DNA of 64,000 nt from Brasenia schreberi. Lineage: Eukaryota; Streptophyta; Magnoliopsida; Nymphaeales; Cabombaceae. The position numbers and the translations under genes were made by a program. The notes below the pieces were generated by a model. The model saw only the letters and a list, made by a program, of their open reading frames with translations, made no database searches and was not told where the DNA came from. The stretch is from the NCBI GenBank assembly GCA_036023115.1, contig JAYKKT010000046.1, forward strand, positions 4,409,001 through 4,473,000, read 5' to 3'. How positions within the stretch are numbered: position 1 is the stretch's first letter; every line of letters begins with the position of its first letter. This document shows positions 25,201 through 38,200 of the stretch, piece after piece.

Positions 25201-27977
25201 ATTTTGGGTTTTCTGATGTTGGCTACAGGATTCACAAGCAGAGACATAGCCTTGCTGCCGCTGTTGATTGAGCTGCAAATGGAGACCTGCAACCCTTTGT
25301 TTCAAGCTCATCGCATCTGCCTCAGCAACAGCAATTTCCCCCAGCTCTGCTTTAATCTGCTAAAACAGAAGAACATTAGTATATCAACCTATTCAATAAA
25401 CAACGGAACAGAAATAGCAACAAAAACAAACCTTTGTATCCATATTATATGACAGCAAAAGTTTTCTATTCATTTCAGCTTCCAAAGTTGCCCTAAGATC
25501 TCTCTCATTTTGCAATTGCTCTTGTAATCTTGCCACCTGTTATCGCCATCCATCAGTCACAGACTCGCAAAAACCATAAGGTAAAGAGATGAGAACTAGG
25601 GTTTCAAATAGGTAACCCATGAGAATTGCGTGCATGCATTCATCATTGCCACAGATAACCAACTAATCAAACAAGATCCCTTAAAGCAAAGGAGATTAGA
25701 AAACAAGAGTCATACATGGAAGAACAGCATATCTTATGCACGCGACAGTTTTTCCTGAGGTTCAAAAGAAAGGGAAATATTTGTGCATGACAATAAACTG
25801 AATATATTCTTGTATAGATCTTGTTGGTGTGTAATATCTTGTCAACCTCCTAGTTCTTTCATCAGATAGAACTTCCCTTTCTTATGAAAAGGACATTATG
25901 AATATGCTTATTGATGTGTGCCAACTTGCATAAAAAACAAGACCTGTCCATATCAGTAGGATCTTCAACAGTAAATTGTAAAATTTTAATAGCAGAGCCC
26001 TGACGATACTGTTAGGCTGATTGTCACAGTCAAGTCAAATAGATTCATACCACATGAAAGATATTTCCGGGTCAAACATTAAGACGAGCCATTGAGAAAG
26101 AAAACAGTAACTAGTGATCGATTTGACAAAACAAGCCCACTCCTTTTCCAGCATGATGATTTGACAAAACAAGACAAAACCATAAAGGGTTTTCCTCTCA
26201 AAATAGAGAAGCTTAGGCTCCTTCACAAAACATAGCTAATGTAGATTCACATGCACATGACACAAGCAAACACTGCATAAAACAAGCATACATCTTGTTC
26301 CAGTGCTAATCGACGCTCATGCAAAGCTTGCTTTCTTCTCTCCAAACTTGCTTGCAGTATTGTGTTCCCCTTTGCCTGCATTTAAAAAGATAAGGACAAA
26401 TCTACAAACACATGCTACCATACAGAAGAGCAGCCTCGGCACTTTACCTCTTTTGCAATTCTGTTCTGAAGATCATGTTTGGTGATCTCAAGCCTTTGAA
26501 TTAGAATCCTGAAAATAAGTTGAGAAATGCATATAACTTCTAGAAACAAAGCTAAAAATGGCATAAAATTCATCATGATCTGCTTAAATATTTTTGAAAG
26601 TATCAAACCAAGCTAGAGAACCAAAGGGAGAAAAGGCCTTTTAAAAGAACATATTCAGAAAAAGCATTGAAGAAAGTAAACTATAGTAAAGAAACTTCAT
26701 GATAGAAGTGGAATATATGTAAATAATGAGAAGAGCAGCATACAACATCCAGAACCAAAAGCAAGGCTTATCACATACTAAGTGGAGCGGGTACATGAAT
26801 TCTAGGCCAACATTGTGCTCTACCCTGTATCATACCATCTTGTTTAATTGTCTCCATCCAACACTTTTGAGGGCTTTCTCTATTTCTTTTAAAGTGTAAA
26901 TCATCTAACCTTTCACTACCTTCTCATGATGATTGGATCTGGCCACCTCTCCAAATGTCGAAACCTTAATTGTGCCTTCACATTTTATCTCGGTGCAAAA
27001 ACCAACTCTTTTCCTAGTAACCTTGTTATGGATCTGGTCCTTCCTTATGTTGTCAGGCATCTCCCTCAACATCATTTATGTGATCAACACCCTTTGATTA
27101 CCCAGTACCCACCACTCAACACCGAAGAGCATTGCTGCTTCTACCACTGCTTTATTATATTGACCTTTCAATCTCAGTGGAAACCAATTTCAATGAAATC
27201 CAAAGTACCAAAGAAGTTGTTAACTACTTTATGGCTGTAAACAAAATGCCCTTGCCTAAATACACGTTTATGCAAGACATGCAACTCAATACTCCTCATC
27301 AAGCTAAATAATGTCCGTCATTCTCAACATGCCAATTACAGCAGTATGACAACAGATGGTAAAGGAGCATGAGCATTAAAACTTACGTCATGAGGGCATG
27401 GAATAGATTACTAACTGAATCCCCACTTTGGTTGATTACTAACTGAAACCAGGATTTAAAAAATGTGATAAACTGTTTTATTTCTAGACAGTTTCCACAG
27501 GTTGCTTATACCGAGACCATTTATCAGCCTTACTCAGAGTTGCATCTGAAAGTGTCATACCTCTATCCTAACATTTAGCACCTGGTTAAGCAATTGCTGT
27601 TTCACAATTTTGATATACTCCTGTCTACTTGCATATTAAGACACTTAGGACATGATTGGCAGACTCTACAGATTCACCATATGATAGCAAGTAGAATAGT
27701 TCAAAAAGAGAGAAAGCAGGAACATAAAAAAACATGAAAGCCAGAAGATACATGGAGTGACATGTGAGATGAACAAGTTTATCACAAACAGGTTGAAACA
27801 AGCCTCTCATGAAGTGCTCTAACCCACGAGTAGAACTCCCACCAAGCAAAACAGTATTTCACAAAATGCAACAATATGTGAACAAGTTTATCACATACAA
27901 ATCAAGGTATTCAAAGTGAATACATACTCATCGTCACTAGACAAATCGAGGGATTCCATAGACAAGTTCTTTTTACC
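22240..27977 (-). CDS. REN1: REN1-like gene: coiled-coil and C-terminal exons 16-23
   Basis: Exon 27977-27928 encodes [16 protein letters not shown], a REN1-family block. Exons 26508-26448, 26375-26292, 25536-25432 and 25359-25187 encode a long coiled coil ([54 protein letters not shown]). Exons 24919-24862, 23103-22954 and 22377-22240 give the C-terminus with [19 protein letters not shown], conserved in PHGAP proteins. In Arabidopsis REN1 the coiled-coil region mediates vesicle and tip targeting. Confidence 0.9.
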
Positions 27978-29220
27978 CTGAAAAGGTTACAGAGGCAGAG
28001 ATGATAAGCTCATAAAAGCAGTTCTTTTTGTCATTAAATATGCCAAAACATAGCAACCATGAGAATTTAAAACAAGGTCTGAAACCATCAAATTTGTCCA
28101 TCAGGTCTGTGTAACATAAAAGTTTAAGTAAACAAAACCCAGCAATAACTGTTTGCCACTCCACAACACCAACATAACCCTGGACACAATAAAGTTTAAG
28201 CTCTGCAAAACCCTCTCCCACCCATCCCATCTAATGCACATACAAATTCAAGCCCATGTATGCATCATTGCCTACTTACAGGAGTTCGGCCCCAACTTGT
28301 TGGTCGCCTTACAGTTGTTGCAGATCCATTTGACTTGCTGCTAGTTTTTGTAAGGCATGATGATGAAGTTAAGCCAGGTGAATCAAGTTTCGTACTTCCC
28401 ACAGAAGGAATATCCTCACGTATATCATGGGATGCACTAGCAGGCATAGATGAAACCTTTTCATTTTCAGACAACCTTTCCTGCTGCTCAACATGAGGAT
28501 ACTCTGATACAGCATCTGGATGCCCAGGTACAACATCAGGATGCTCACATACAGCATCAGAATGCTGCAAGATAGCATCATTTTGCTCCAATTTCTGGCT
28601 GATACGACTCACGTTTTCATGATTGTGGATATCGGCATCTGAATTAACACCTTCATAGACCTAAAAAATCAAATGCATGCAAGACATGTTTCAGAGGCTC
28701 AGAGGAGAAAATGAATTATTCAACACCAGTGATCTACAAAACAGACACACAAACACACACACACACACATATATATGTGTGTGTGTGTGAACATATAGAG
28801 AGAGAGAAAGAGGGAAAAGAGTTTATCATGACCAAAAGTGCAACTACTAACACTCTATCTGCTCTCACTATAACATTATACACGTACATACGTAAGTGTG
28901 TGCGTGTGTGTACAGACACGACCAGTTCTGGTTTTCCTAGAACCAGGAATAGGGACCGGGTTGATTCCAGTGTCGGTTTTGGTTCCCATTTAAGTCGTAA
29001 ACTGCTACAAGCAGAAACAGCATTAAATGAAAAATGTGTGGAACCAGTGGATTTGGAACCTCTAGTTCCAATTCCAGCCTGGTTCTGGATCCATGAGAAG
29101 TGGAACTAGAACTGAACCAGGTGGTTCCCGGTTTTGGATCCAGTTTCACCACTTCCGGTTCCAGCCAGTTCGGTTCCAGTTAGAACTATCAAGTTAGATC
29201 CAAACCCACCATCTCTCTCC

Positions 29221-29260
<40 letters not shown>

Positions 29261-32200
29261 AGAGAGAGATAGTTTATCATGACCATACTTACAATTACTA
29301 ATAATGTATCGGCTTTCACTATAATAGCACATGCCAATCTGTCTTAATGAGTGTCATTTTCTATGAGGTGAACCAAAAATAAACCGTGGATATCGAATTA
29401 CTTATCAAAAAAGAACATTGATGTCAGACAATTCATTCTTCAAACCAGTGTTAGCCATGTCGCACCGTATCGTACGATACAAGCGATACGCCCAGGAACC
29501 CTTCAAAGGGTCCCGACCTAACAGAAACCCATATTTTTGTGGGTTTCTGAGGTTTGTTCATGACTGCTCAAGCCTTCTTCCGGTGGCTATCCCCCTCCTT
29601 GGTGTTCAAGGCTCCCAAAAAAGTATTCTACGGTGTCCATGCAAGCCTCCTAACTTGGATTGTGGCATATTTTGAGTATTTTTTGAAATTTTTTCTTTGT
29701 ATTTGTTTTTTTATGTTATTTACGTTTTTCTTTCTTTTTTTAATGACAAAATATGAAGTTATTAAGTGCGTGGATGTGATTTTTATTGCATTGATGAAGT
29801 GGGAGACACTCTATTTGAGTGTTATGTGAAGATTGAGGATTTATGAAGTGCTTTTATTTTGAGGTTTTTTATTGAATTGAAATGCTCATTTGAGATGGTG
29901 GGAAGGGGTGTTAGAGACTCTCAATTTCGGTCTGATGATCCGACATGGCAATGGGGTACAACAATTGAACGTTCTGGATTAAATATCAAATATTTGTTTC
30001 GTAAGAAGGTGGTCGGTGATGGAATTTAACGATTGAAACACCACCTATTATGGACTAGGAAAGAAATTACTCCTTGCACAAGCATAGTTAGAAGTTTGAC
30101 AGAAGGCATTAAATGGCAATGTCTTCAGATGATTGAGTGCATACATGAGAGAAGACAACAAAATGATGATTTAGGGATGTTTAAAGAAGATAATGATGAT
30201 GTTATTGGATTAACTGATAGTATTCCTTCAGATGCTATAACAGAGATTGATAGTAGTTCTCGTCTATCAAACAAGGAAAAGAAGGTTGCTCAAGATTTTA
30301 CAAGTTGAAGTGGTATAAGAGAAAGCTTAGGAAGGAGTAGAGGAAGAGTTGCTTCTAGAATACATTTATTTTTTCCTCCTAGCACTACACATGATGCACA
30401 ACCTAAAATTTGTGCTGTTATGACTTCAGAATAACTGCATGATTAGGCAGATCTTGGAGTGGGTAGATGGTTTTATAATACATACATTCTATTTAATGCA
30501 GCAAACAATTTTCATTTTCAAGTAACGGCAAATGCAATGACTAATATTGGTCCAAGATACAAGATGCCCTCTTATTAGAAGTTGAGAGAAAAGTTATTAG
30601 ATAAGACTGTCATTGAAGTGCAAGAATATTGTTCGACTTTGACAGAGTCATGAAAGGAGACATGATGCATTATCATGACAAACGAATTGACAAATAGGCG
30701 AGAAAGGACCTTGTTAAACTTTCTTGTCTACTGTCCTAAATGACTTATGTTTTTGAAATCTCTAGACATGTCAAAGGAGAGGCACACTGTAGAGATTCTT
30801 AGACAAGAGTTTGATAAAGTGATATACGAGGTTGAGCTCGAGAATGTAGTCCAATTCATTACATATAATGTAGCTAACTATAAAGTAGTTGGGAAGGAGT
30901 TAGCAAATACTTACGAGACTTTCTATTGGACATCATGTGTAACCTATTGTTTAGGTCTCATCCTTAAGATATTGGTGAGATGGATGAGATAAAGGCAACA
31001 ACTAAGTGTTGCCAAGATATCATCAAATTTATCTACAACCATGCCTTTGTATTGTGTATGATAAGGAGATATACAAATGGTGCAAAGCTTCTTTGTACAA
31101 CTGCAACTCGGTTTGCAACTAATTTTTTATCTGTATGGAGTATTGTCAGACAGAAGCAAGCTTTAATTATAATGTTCTCCTCAGATTAGTGACAACAATT
31201 TGCAGAGTTGCCTCAAAATAGAATAAATAGAAAGTTGAATGAGATTTCAGAGACAGTCTTCACAAGTACATTTTGGAATTCATATGTTAAGGATTACATG
31301 TCCTTTAGTGAAGGTTTTGAGATTGGCTAATAACGAGGAGAAACCATGTATGAGTTACCTTTATTAAGCCATGGATAGGACAAAAGAAGCCATTAGAAAT
31401 AATTTTAATAAAAAAAAGAGAGATTATGTGCCCGTGTAGAAAATTATAAATGATAGATTAAACAAACAATTGCATCAGCCTTTTCATGCAGCAATATATT
31501 ATTTAAACCTAGCATTTAGGTACTCAACAAGCTTCAAAAGGGACGGTGAGCTTAATCGATGTATCATTAATTGTATAGAAATATTAGTCCCTAATGAGAG
31601 TAGAGCAAATGTTATACGTCAAGAGATGGGGATCTATGATAATGCTCTTCACTTAATGGGTTTGCCTCTAGCAATTCGCAACCGCACTAATATGAGCCCA
31701 GGTAAATTGTTTATCTTCGTATTTAAGTTTCTTAAATCTTATATTATTGTGGATTAAGTCCCTAATGTTTGCCTTTTTCTACATATGTTTGGTGGAATAA
31801 GTTTGGAAGTAATTTCCCAAACCTTAGAGATTTTGCAGTAAGGGTTCTGAGCCAAACCTTTAGTGCAATGGGTTGTGAAAGGAATTGGAGTGTCTTTGAA
31901 CACATCCATACAAAAAAGCGCAACATGTTGAAACATAAGCAGCTCAACGACTTACTTTTCATCCGTTGTAACATGTGGCTTCGCAAAAGGTAATCTTGTA
32001 TTAGTTAGTACTTAAATATTCAATTCAATATTTTGTTTGACTTTAATTGTTAATGTTATTTACTAATTACTTTTCTTTCTTTCTTTTAGGCAATTAAAAA
32101 AGGTAAATAGAGAAGAAAGTCAATTTGATCCAATAAGTTTGGATAATTTTGATATATTAGAAGACTGGATTATGGAAGATAACGAAGAAAATGCCCTCTT

Positions 32201-35200
32201 AACTAAAGAAGACACTGCATGGATTAATTTGGAAGGAGCACAACAACACTATCAAGGAGATGAAGATTTTGATTTTGAAACAGAATATGGTGAGGATCTT
32301 CAGCAAGGAGAAGATGAATTATTTAGTTAATGGTCCTTATTACAATATGTAAATATAAATGTATTTCAATTTTTGCTTCAAAATATGTAATTTTTTTCAA
32401 TTATTCAATGGTGAATGATCAATATGTACTAAACTTTGCATTATATGAATTCTTTGCAATTATCAAAATTTTCCTAATCTTTTCTGATTTTTTTAGATTT
32501 TTATTATTTTTTTATGTTAAAGTACAATACGTTATGCTACAATATGCCGGTATCATAGACCAAAACGATACACGATACGATACGCGTCGAACAACACTGC
32601 TTTAAACAAAAACATGCATAGCAACTTCTTAATATCATAAACATTTGAAAACATTCCTGAAGTAGACTTAGGATATAAAATATAGCTTACATAGATTTCT
32701 ATGTGAGATATACATGTCCTCATGCTAGAGGATGAACATGATTCCAACTCAAACTACCAAACACTAGAATCCTTCCAAGTACTAGAAAAATATAGCCGTA
32801 AAGAGTTTCCCAGGTAAGATATACATGTCTTCGTGCCAGAAGAATGAACGTGATGCCAACTCAAACTTTCAAGAAATAGAATCCTTCAAGAACTATATGA
32901 ACGAGGACATCAAGAAGCAAAGCTTTGGAAAGACAACGAGCAAAAAGAAACCTTGTAGTCATATACATCAATTCCTTCATTTCCGCTACTTTTGCTGGGG
33001 GTTCCACTAAGAGCCTCTTCACTTCCTGCATTTCCCCTACTCCCACTGGGGGTTCCAGTAAATGTCTCTTCAGGATCATCATCTGGATCAAGGTCATTCT
33101 GTGCATCGTGATATCCATCATCTGCAGCTTCCAGGATATCATCCTCCATTGAATCCTCGCTGCAGCTGCCTTCTGAATCAGAGTACATACTAGGTGAGTG
33201 AGAGCCCCTTTCCAAGCAATCATCCTGCATTAGTAATTAAAATATATTCAGAATCTCACAATCACAGAATGGACCCTTTTCAGAAAATGCTAGCAGAAAT
33301 CTTATGTTTCTAGATACCTTAAAATTGAACCAATAAGTTCATTTATATCCAACAACAACGAGATAGATGTAAAGGCAAGCATAGACACCTGAAAACTTGC
33401 ATAAGATTCGAAAACACAGAATGAATGTGTTTTTCAAACAAAGTTCACCAAGTGTCCAAAATGTTCCAAAAAACAATCCCACGGTTGTGATCATTTGCAT
33501 AAATCATAAGGAGCTCCATGCACACAAAATCCGGGTCAATCGGGAATGTGTTTATGTAGTTAGTAGTAAATCTTACTTCAAATATACTCTCATACTCCTC
33601 CAGCAACGTTGTAACAATCGCATGAGCATGGTTAGCAGCTGCAGCTGCTGCCAACAGTTGAGAAGAACCATCACCACTAATATCAAAATCATCCCCCAGC
33701 ACACATTCACCCGCCAAAAGGGGGCGAAGGAGCAAAGGTGCCATGCATGCTGCTACAGCTGATGTAGACATCCGATTCAGAGACTTATGTGATGCAACAA
33801 CGTGCATCATCTTAAGGAGCCTGGCACAAGACCAAAGTATAAAAAAGTGTAACATGAGAGAAAGAGAAAGGAGAACTGCTTACTAGAAAACAACATAATG
33901 TTGTGAGAGTGTCTAAGTGTGGTCAACTATGACAGAAGCATAGTGACGTATAAAGAGCATAAAATAGCCATTTAGATGTATTTTCATCACATTAGCCTTT
34001 GAGAGATAGAAATTTGAAGAAGAAAAGTCATTCATGGTTATTTGAATCTACCAGCTTCAGCAGTCTAGTGACAAATATAAAGGTGCTTAGCTACCTTCTT
34101 CTCACATTAAACATGAATAAATAGGGGGTGAATGCATTAACGTTAACCAAAACATCTTGATATATCGAAAATATTGGACCCAGGAGACATGTTTCCCAAG
34201 TTTGGTTGCAATATGGCAATCATAACCAACTGTAATTGGTGTTACTGCTCTTGACAGCAAACTGTGACCAGCAAATTCCGACTTGGTTTAACATGGCCGA
34301 AAAGATGATTTGGACTGCAAAAAGTTGAGGTCAGCAGATCTTTTCTACAACCTCAAACAACTACTCATCCAAAACAATGTTCGTTGATATAATGAAGAAG
34401 TCAACAGTCAGATTGTAGAATCCAATGGTGATCAGAGTATGAAAACAACACACAAATGCACACAAAAATTTATGTTGAAAATGGTAAAGAACAACTGAAG
34501 CAGCAGAAAAAGTTTGGTGGACAGTCCAAGCATTAAGAAAAAGTTCCACCCAAGTATGTGTTTCCAAGTAGAAGTCCTATACCTCTGCAGTAGCCGACGA
34601 TTAGGCTCTGGGAATGTCTCAAAAATTGCATCATGCATTGCGTCGACCCTACATTCCCGATTGGTTCCTATTTGAGAACAAAGGTTCACAAAAATAAAAT
34701 CAACAAGAGCACATCATATCTTTTGATTAAAAAAATTGTGATGGGAAGAAACACAATCAAACCAAAATACAAGGAAGCAACAAGAAATACCTATAGTTTC
34801 AGATGATTGGCATACAACAGATTTCTGACAAAGTCAATCTTGGAAAACAAAATAAATTACAGACTTTATTTGCTAACTCCATCACAAACATCAAAAGATA
34901 TTGATAACTCCTAAGTAAAGGATTGCATAATTTTGCAAACTGTCACACATACATCCCTAGGAGGTGGAGTGTCGGCTCCAACACTGGTGCGATACCGATA
35001 CTGTGTCGGTGAAATGGCGACACGGTGTCGTGAAATGACGACACGGTGTCGTGAAATGACGACACGGTGTCCTGAAAAGACGACACGGTGTCGTGAAATG
35101 ACGACACGGTGTCGTGAAATGACGACACGGTGTCTTGAAATGGCGACACGATGTCTTGAAATGGCGACACGGTGTCTTGAAATGACGACACGGTGTCTTG

Positions 35201-38200
35201 AAATGACAACACGGTCAATGTGTTGAAGCTGATTCTCGGTGCGATCAACGTGTCAGAATCAAACCAAAATACAAGGATGACGACACGGTGTCTTGAAATG
35301 ACGACACGGTGTCTTGAAAAGACGACACGGTGTCGTGAAATGACGACACGGTGTCGTGAAATGACGACACGGTGTCTTGAAATGGCGACACGATGTCTTG
35401 AAATGGCGACACGGTGTCTTGAAATGACAACACGGTCAATGTGTTGAAGCTGATTCTCGGTGCGATCAACGTGTCAGAATCAAACCAAAATACAAGGATG
35501 ACGACACGGTGTCTTGAAATGACGACACGGTGTCTTGAAATGGCGACACGGTGTCTTGAAATGACAACACGGTGTCTTGAAATGACAACACGGTCAATGT
35601 GTTGAAGCTGATTCTCGGTGCGATCAACGTGTCAGAATCAAACCAAAATACAAGGAAGCAACAAGAAATACCTATAGTTTCAGATGATTGGCATACAACA
35701 GATTTCTGACAAAGTCAATCTTGGAAAACAATATAAATTACAGACTTTATTTGCTAACTCCATCACAAACATCAAAAGATATTGATAACTCTTAAGTAAA
35801 GGATTGCATAATTTTGCCACCTGTCACACAGACACCTCTAGGAGGTGGAGTGTCGGCTCCAACACTGGTGCGATACCGACACTGTGTCGGTAAAATGACG
35901 ACACGGTGTCGTGAAATGACGACACGGTGTCGTGAAATGACGACATGGTGTCTTGAAATGACAACACGGTGTCTTGAAATTGCCGGTCCCAAGCTTGGAT
36001 AAAGGAGGAGGGTGGTGTTAGGCTTCCGACAGCCAACATAAAACTTCATCGGATTTTTGTAACATGGATTACAAAAATTATGAGCATTGCTTTGGGGCGT
36101 CCCCGCATAACGATGCATAACTCCGCCCATGTAAGGGATCACCCTTGCATTGCCGGTCCAAATCCCGGATAAAGGAGGAGGGTTGTGTTAGGCTTCCGAC
36201 AGCCAGCATAAAACTTCGTCGGATTTTTATAACATGGATTACAAAAATTATGAGCATTGCTTTGGGGCGTCCCCGCATAACGACGTGCTGCAGAGCCCGA
36301 ATGCAGTAAGAAGTAAGCAAGGGCCACTACATTTTCGTCTGAATGTAGTGAATCAAATGCAGAGAGGGTTCCCACATCATGGACGGGTGTGGGTAAAGAA
36401 GTTAGTCCTGCTATATTGCCACCCGAATGTTGTGAAGAATTTTCAGAGACGGTCTCCGCATTTTGATTATGGACGGATGCGGGGGGTAAGGAAGCTAGTC
36501 CTAGATAATAAGATTCGTATTGGTTCTTGGAATATTGGAACATTATCGGGTAAGCTAATGGAGGTAGTAGATACTATGATTCGGAGAAAGATTCATATTC
36601 TATGTTTACAAGAGACAAAATGGGTTGGAGAAAAAGCAAAGGAGATAGAGGATTGAGGTTTTAAATTATGGTACTCAGGTAAAGAAAAGCTCGAAATGGA
36701 GTTGGTATTATCATAAATAAATATTTTAAGGAGAGTGTAGTAGACATACAACGATATGGTGACTATATCATGACGTTGAAATTAATGCTAGGAGCAGAGG
36801 TTTTGAATATAGTTTGTGCTTACGCACCCCAAATAGGACTAGAAGATAGTATAAAGACAACTTTTTGGGAAGAGTTAGATAAGGTGTTTCAAAAGATTCC
36901 ACAAAGGAAGATGATTTGTTTAGGAAGAGATTTAAATGGACATGTCGGTAAAGAGGCATTAGGATATCAAGGGATTCATGGAAACTTTGGTTTTGGGGAT
37001 ATAAACGAGGAAGGTAGGGAGATTTTAAATTTTGCTATGGCATTTGATCTCTTTATAGTCAATACAATCTTCAAAAAACGAGATGAACATTTAATTACTT
37101 ATAAGAGTGGCTTATCACAAACACAAATTGATTACTTTATTTGTAGGAAAAAAGATAGAGTGTGTTGTAAAGATTGTAAGGTAATTCCAAGAAAAACCTT
37201 AACCACCCAACATCGACTTTTAGTTATGGATTTACAAATAAAAAAATTGACAAAGAAGAAAAGTGTGCATCGAGCTATTCGGACTAAATGGTGGAACCTC
37301 AAAAGCGAGAAAGAAGATATATTTAAACAGAAAGTCCTTCAAGGAGATGTTTGGAATTATATTGGCACACCCTGTGATATGTGGAACAATATGGCTATAC
37401 ATATTAGGAAAGTGGCGAAAGATGTGTTAGGGGTATCTAAGGGAGGTGTACCGGCACAAAAAGAAGCTTGGTGGTGGAGTGAAGTAGTACAAAATAAAAT
37501 AAGGCAAAGAGGGCATGTTACAAATTACATTATGCTAAGAAAACTAGTGAAACTTTAGAAGCTTATAAGAAAGCAAAGAAGGAAGCGAAAAAGGCCGTTA
37601 GTGAAGCAAAAGCTAAGATTTGGGATGACTTATATAACAAACTCAACTCAAAAGAGGGTGAAAGAGATATTTTTAGGATAGCTAGGGCTAGAGATAAGAA
37701 AACTAAAGATCTTAATTATGTTAGATGCATAAAAGACGATGATGAAAAAATTCTAGTGGCAAATGATGATATAAGAAATAGATGGAAAAACTATTTTTAT
37801 AATCTTTTTAATGAAAATAAAGATGTTAGTATTAGTTTAGGAGATTTAGCCAAGTCAGAAAAATATATAAATCACAATTTCTACCGACGTATTCAAAAGA
37901 ATGAAGTCAAAGAGGCTCTTAAACATATGAAGAGTGGTAAATCGGTAGGACCAGATAATATTCCTATAGAAGTTTGGAAAATACTAGGAGAAATAGGAAT
38001 CACTTGGCTCACAAGACTATTTAATGAAATATGGAAAAAACAAAAGATGCCCGAGGAATGGAGAGCAAGTACACTTATACCCATATATAAGAACAAGGGA
38101 GACATTCAAAATTGTGCGAATTATCGAGGTATCAAGTTAATGAGCCATACTATGAAATTATGGGAAAGAATTATCGAACGTAGGTTGAGACAAGTATCAA

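Noticed and set aside
34943..35248. CRISPR-like array
   Set aside because: The repeated units are contiguous without unique spacers, in a plant nuclear intron; it is a minisatellite.
34933..35447. Open frames encoding CREMTTR or SFQDTVS repeats
   Set aside because: The 21-bp minisatellite unit is divisible by three, so frames stay open by construction on both strands; no start context or family.
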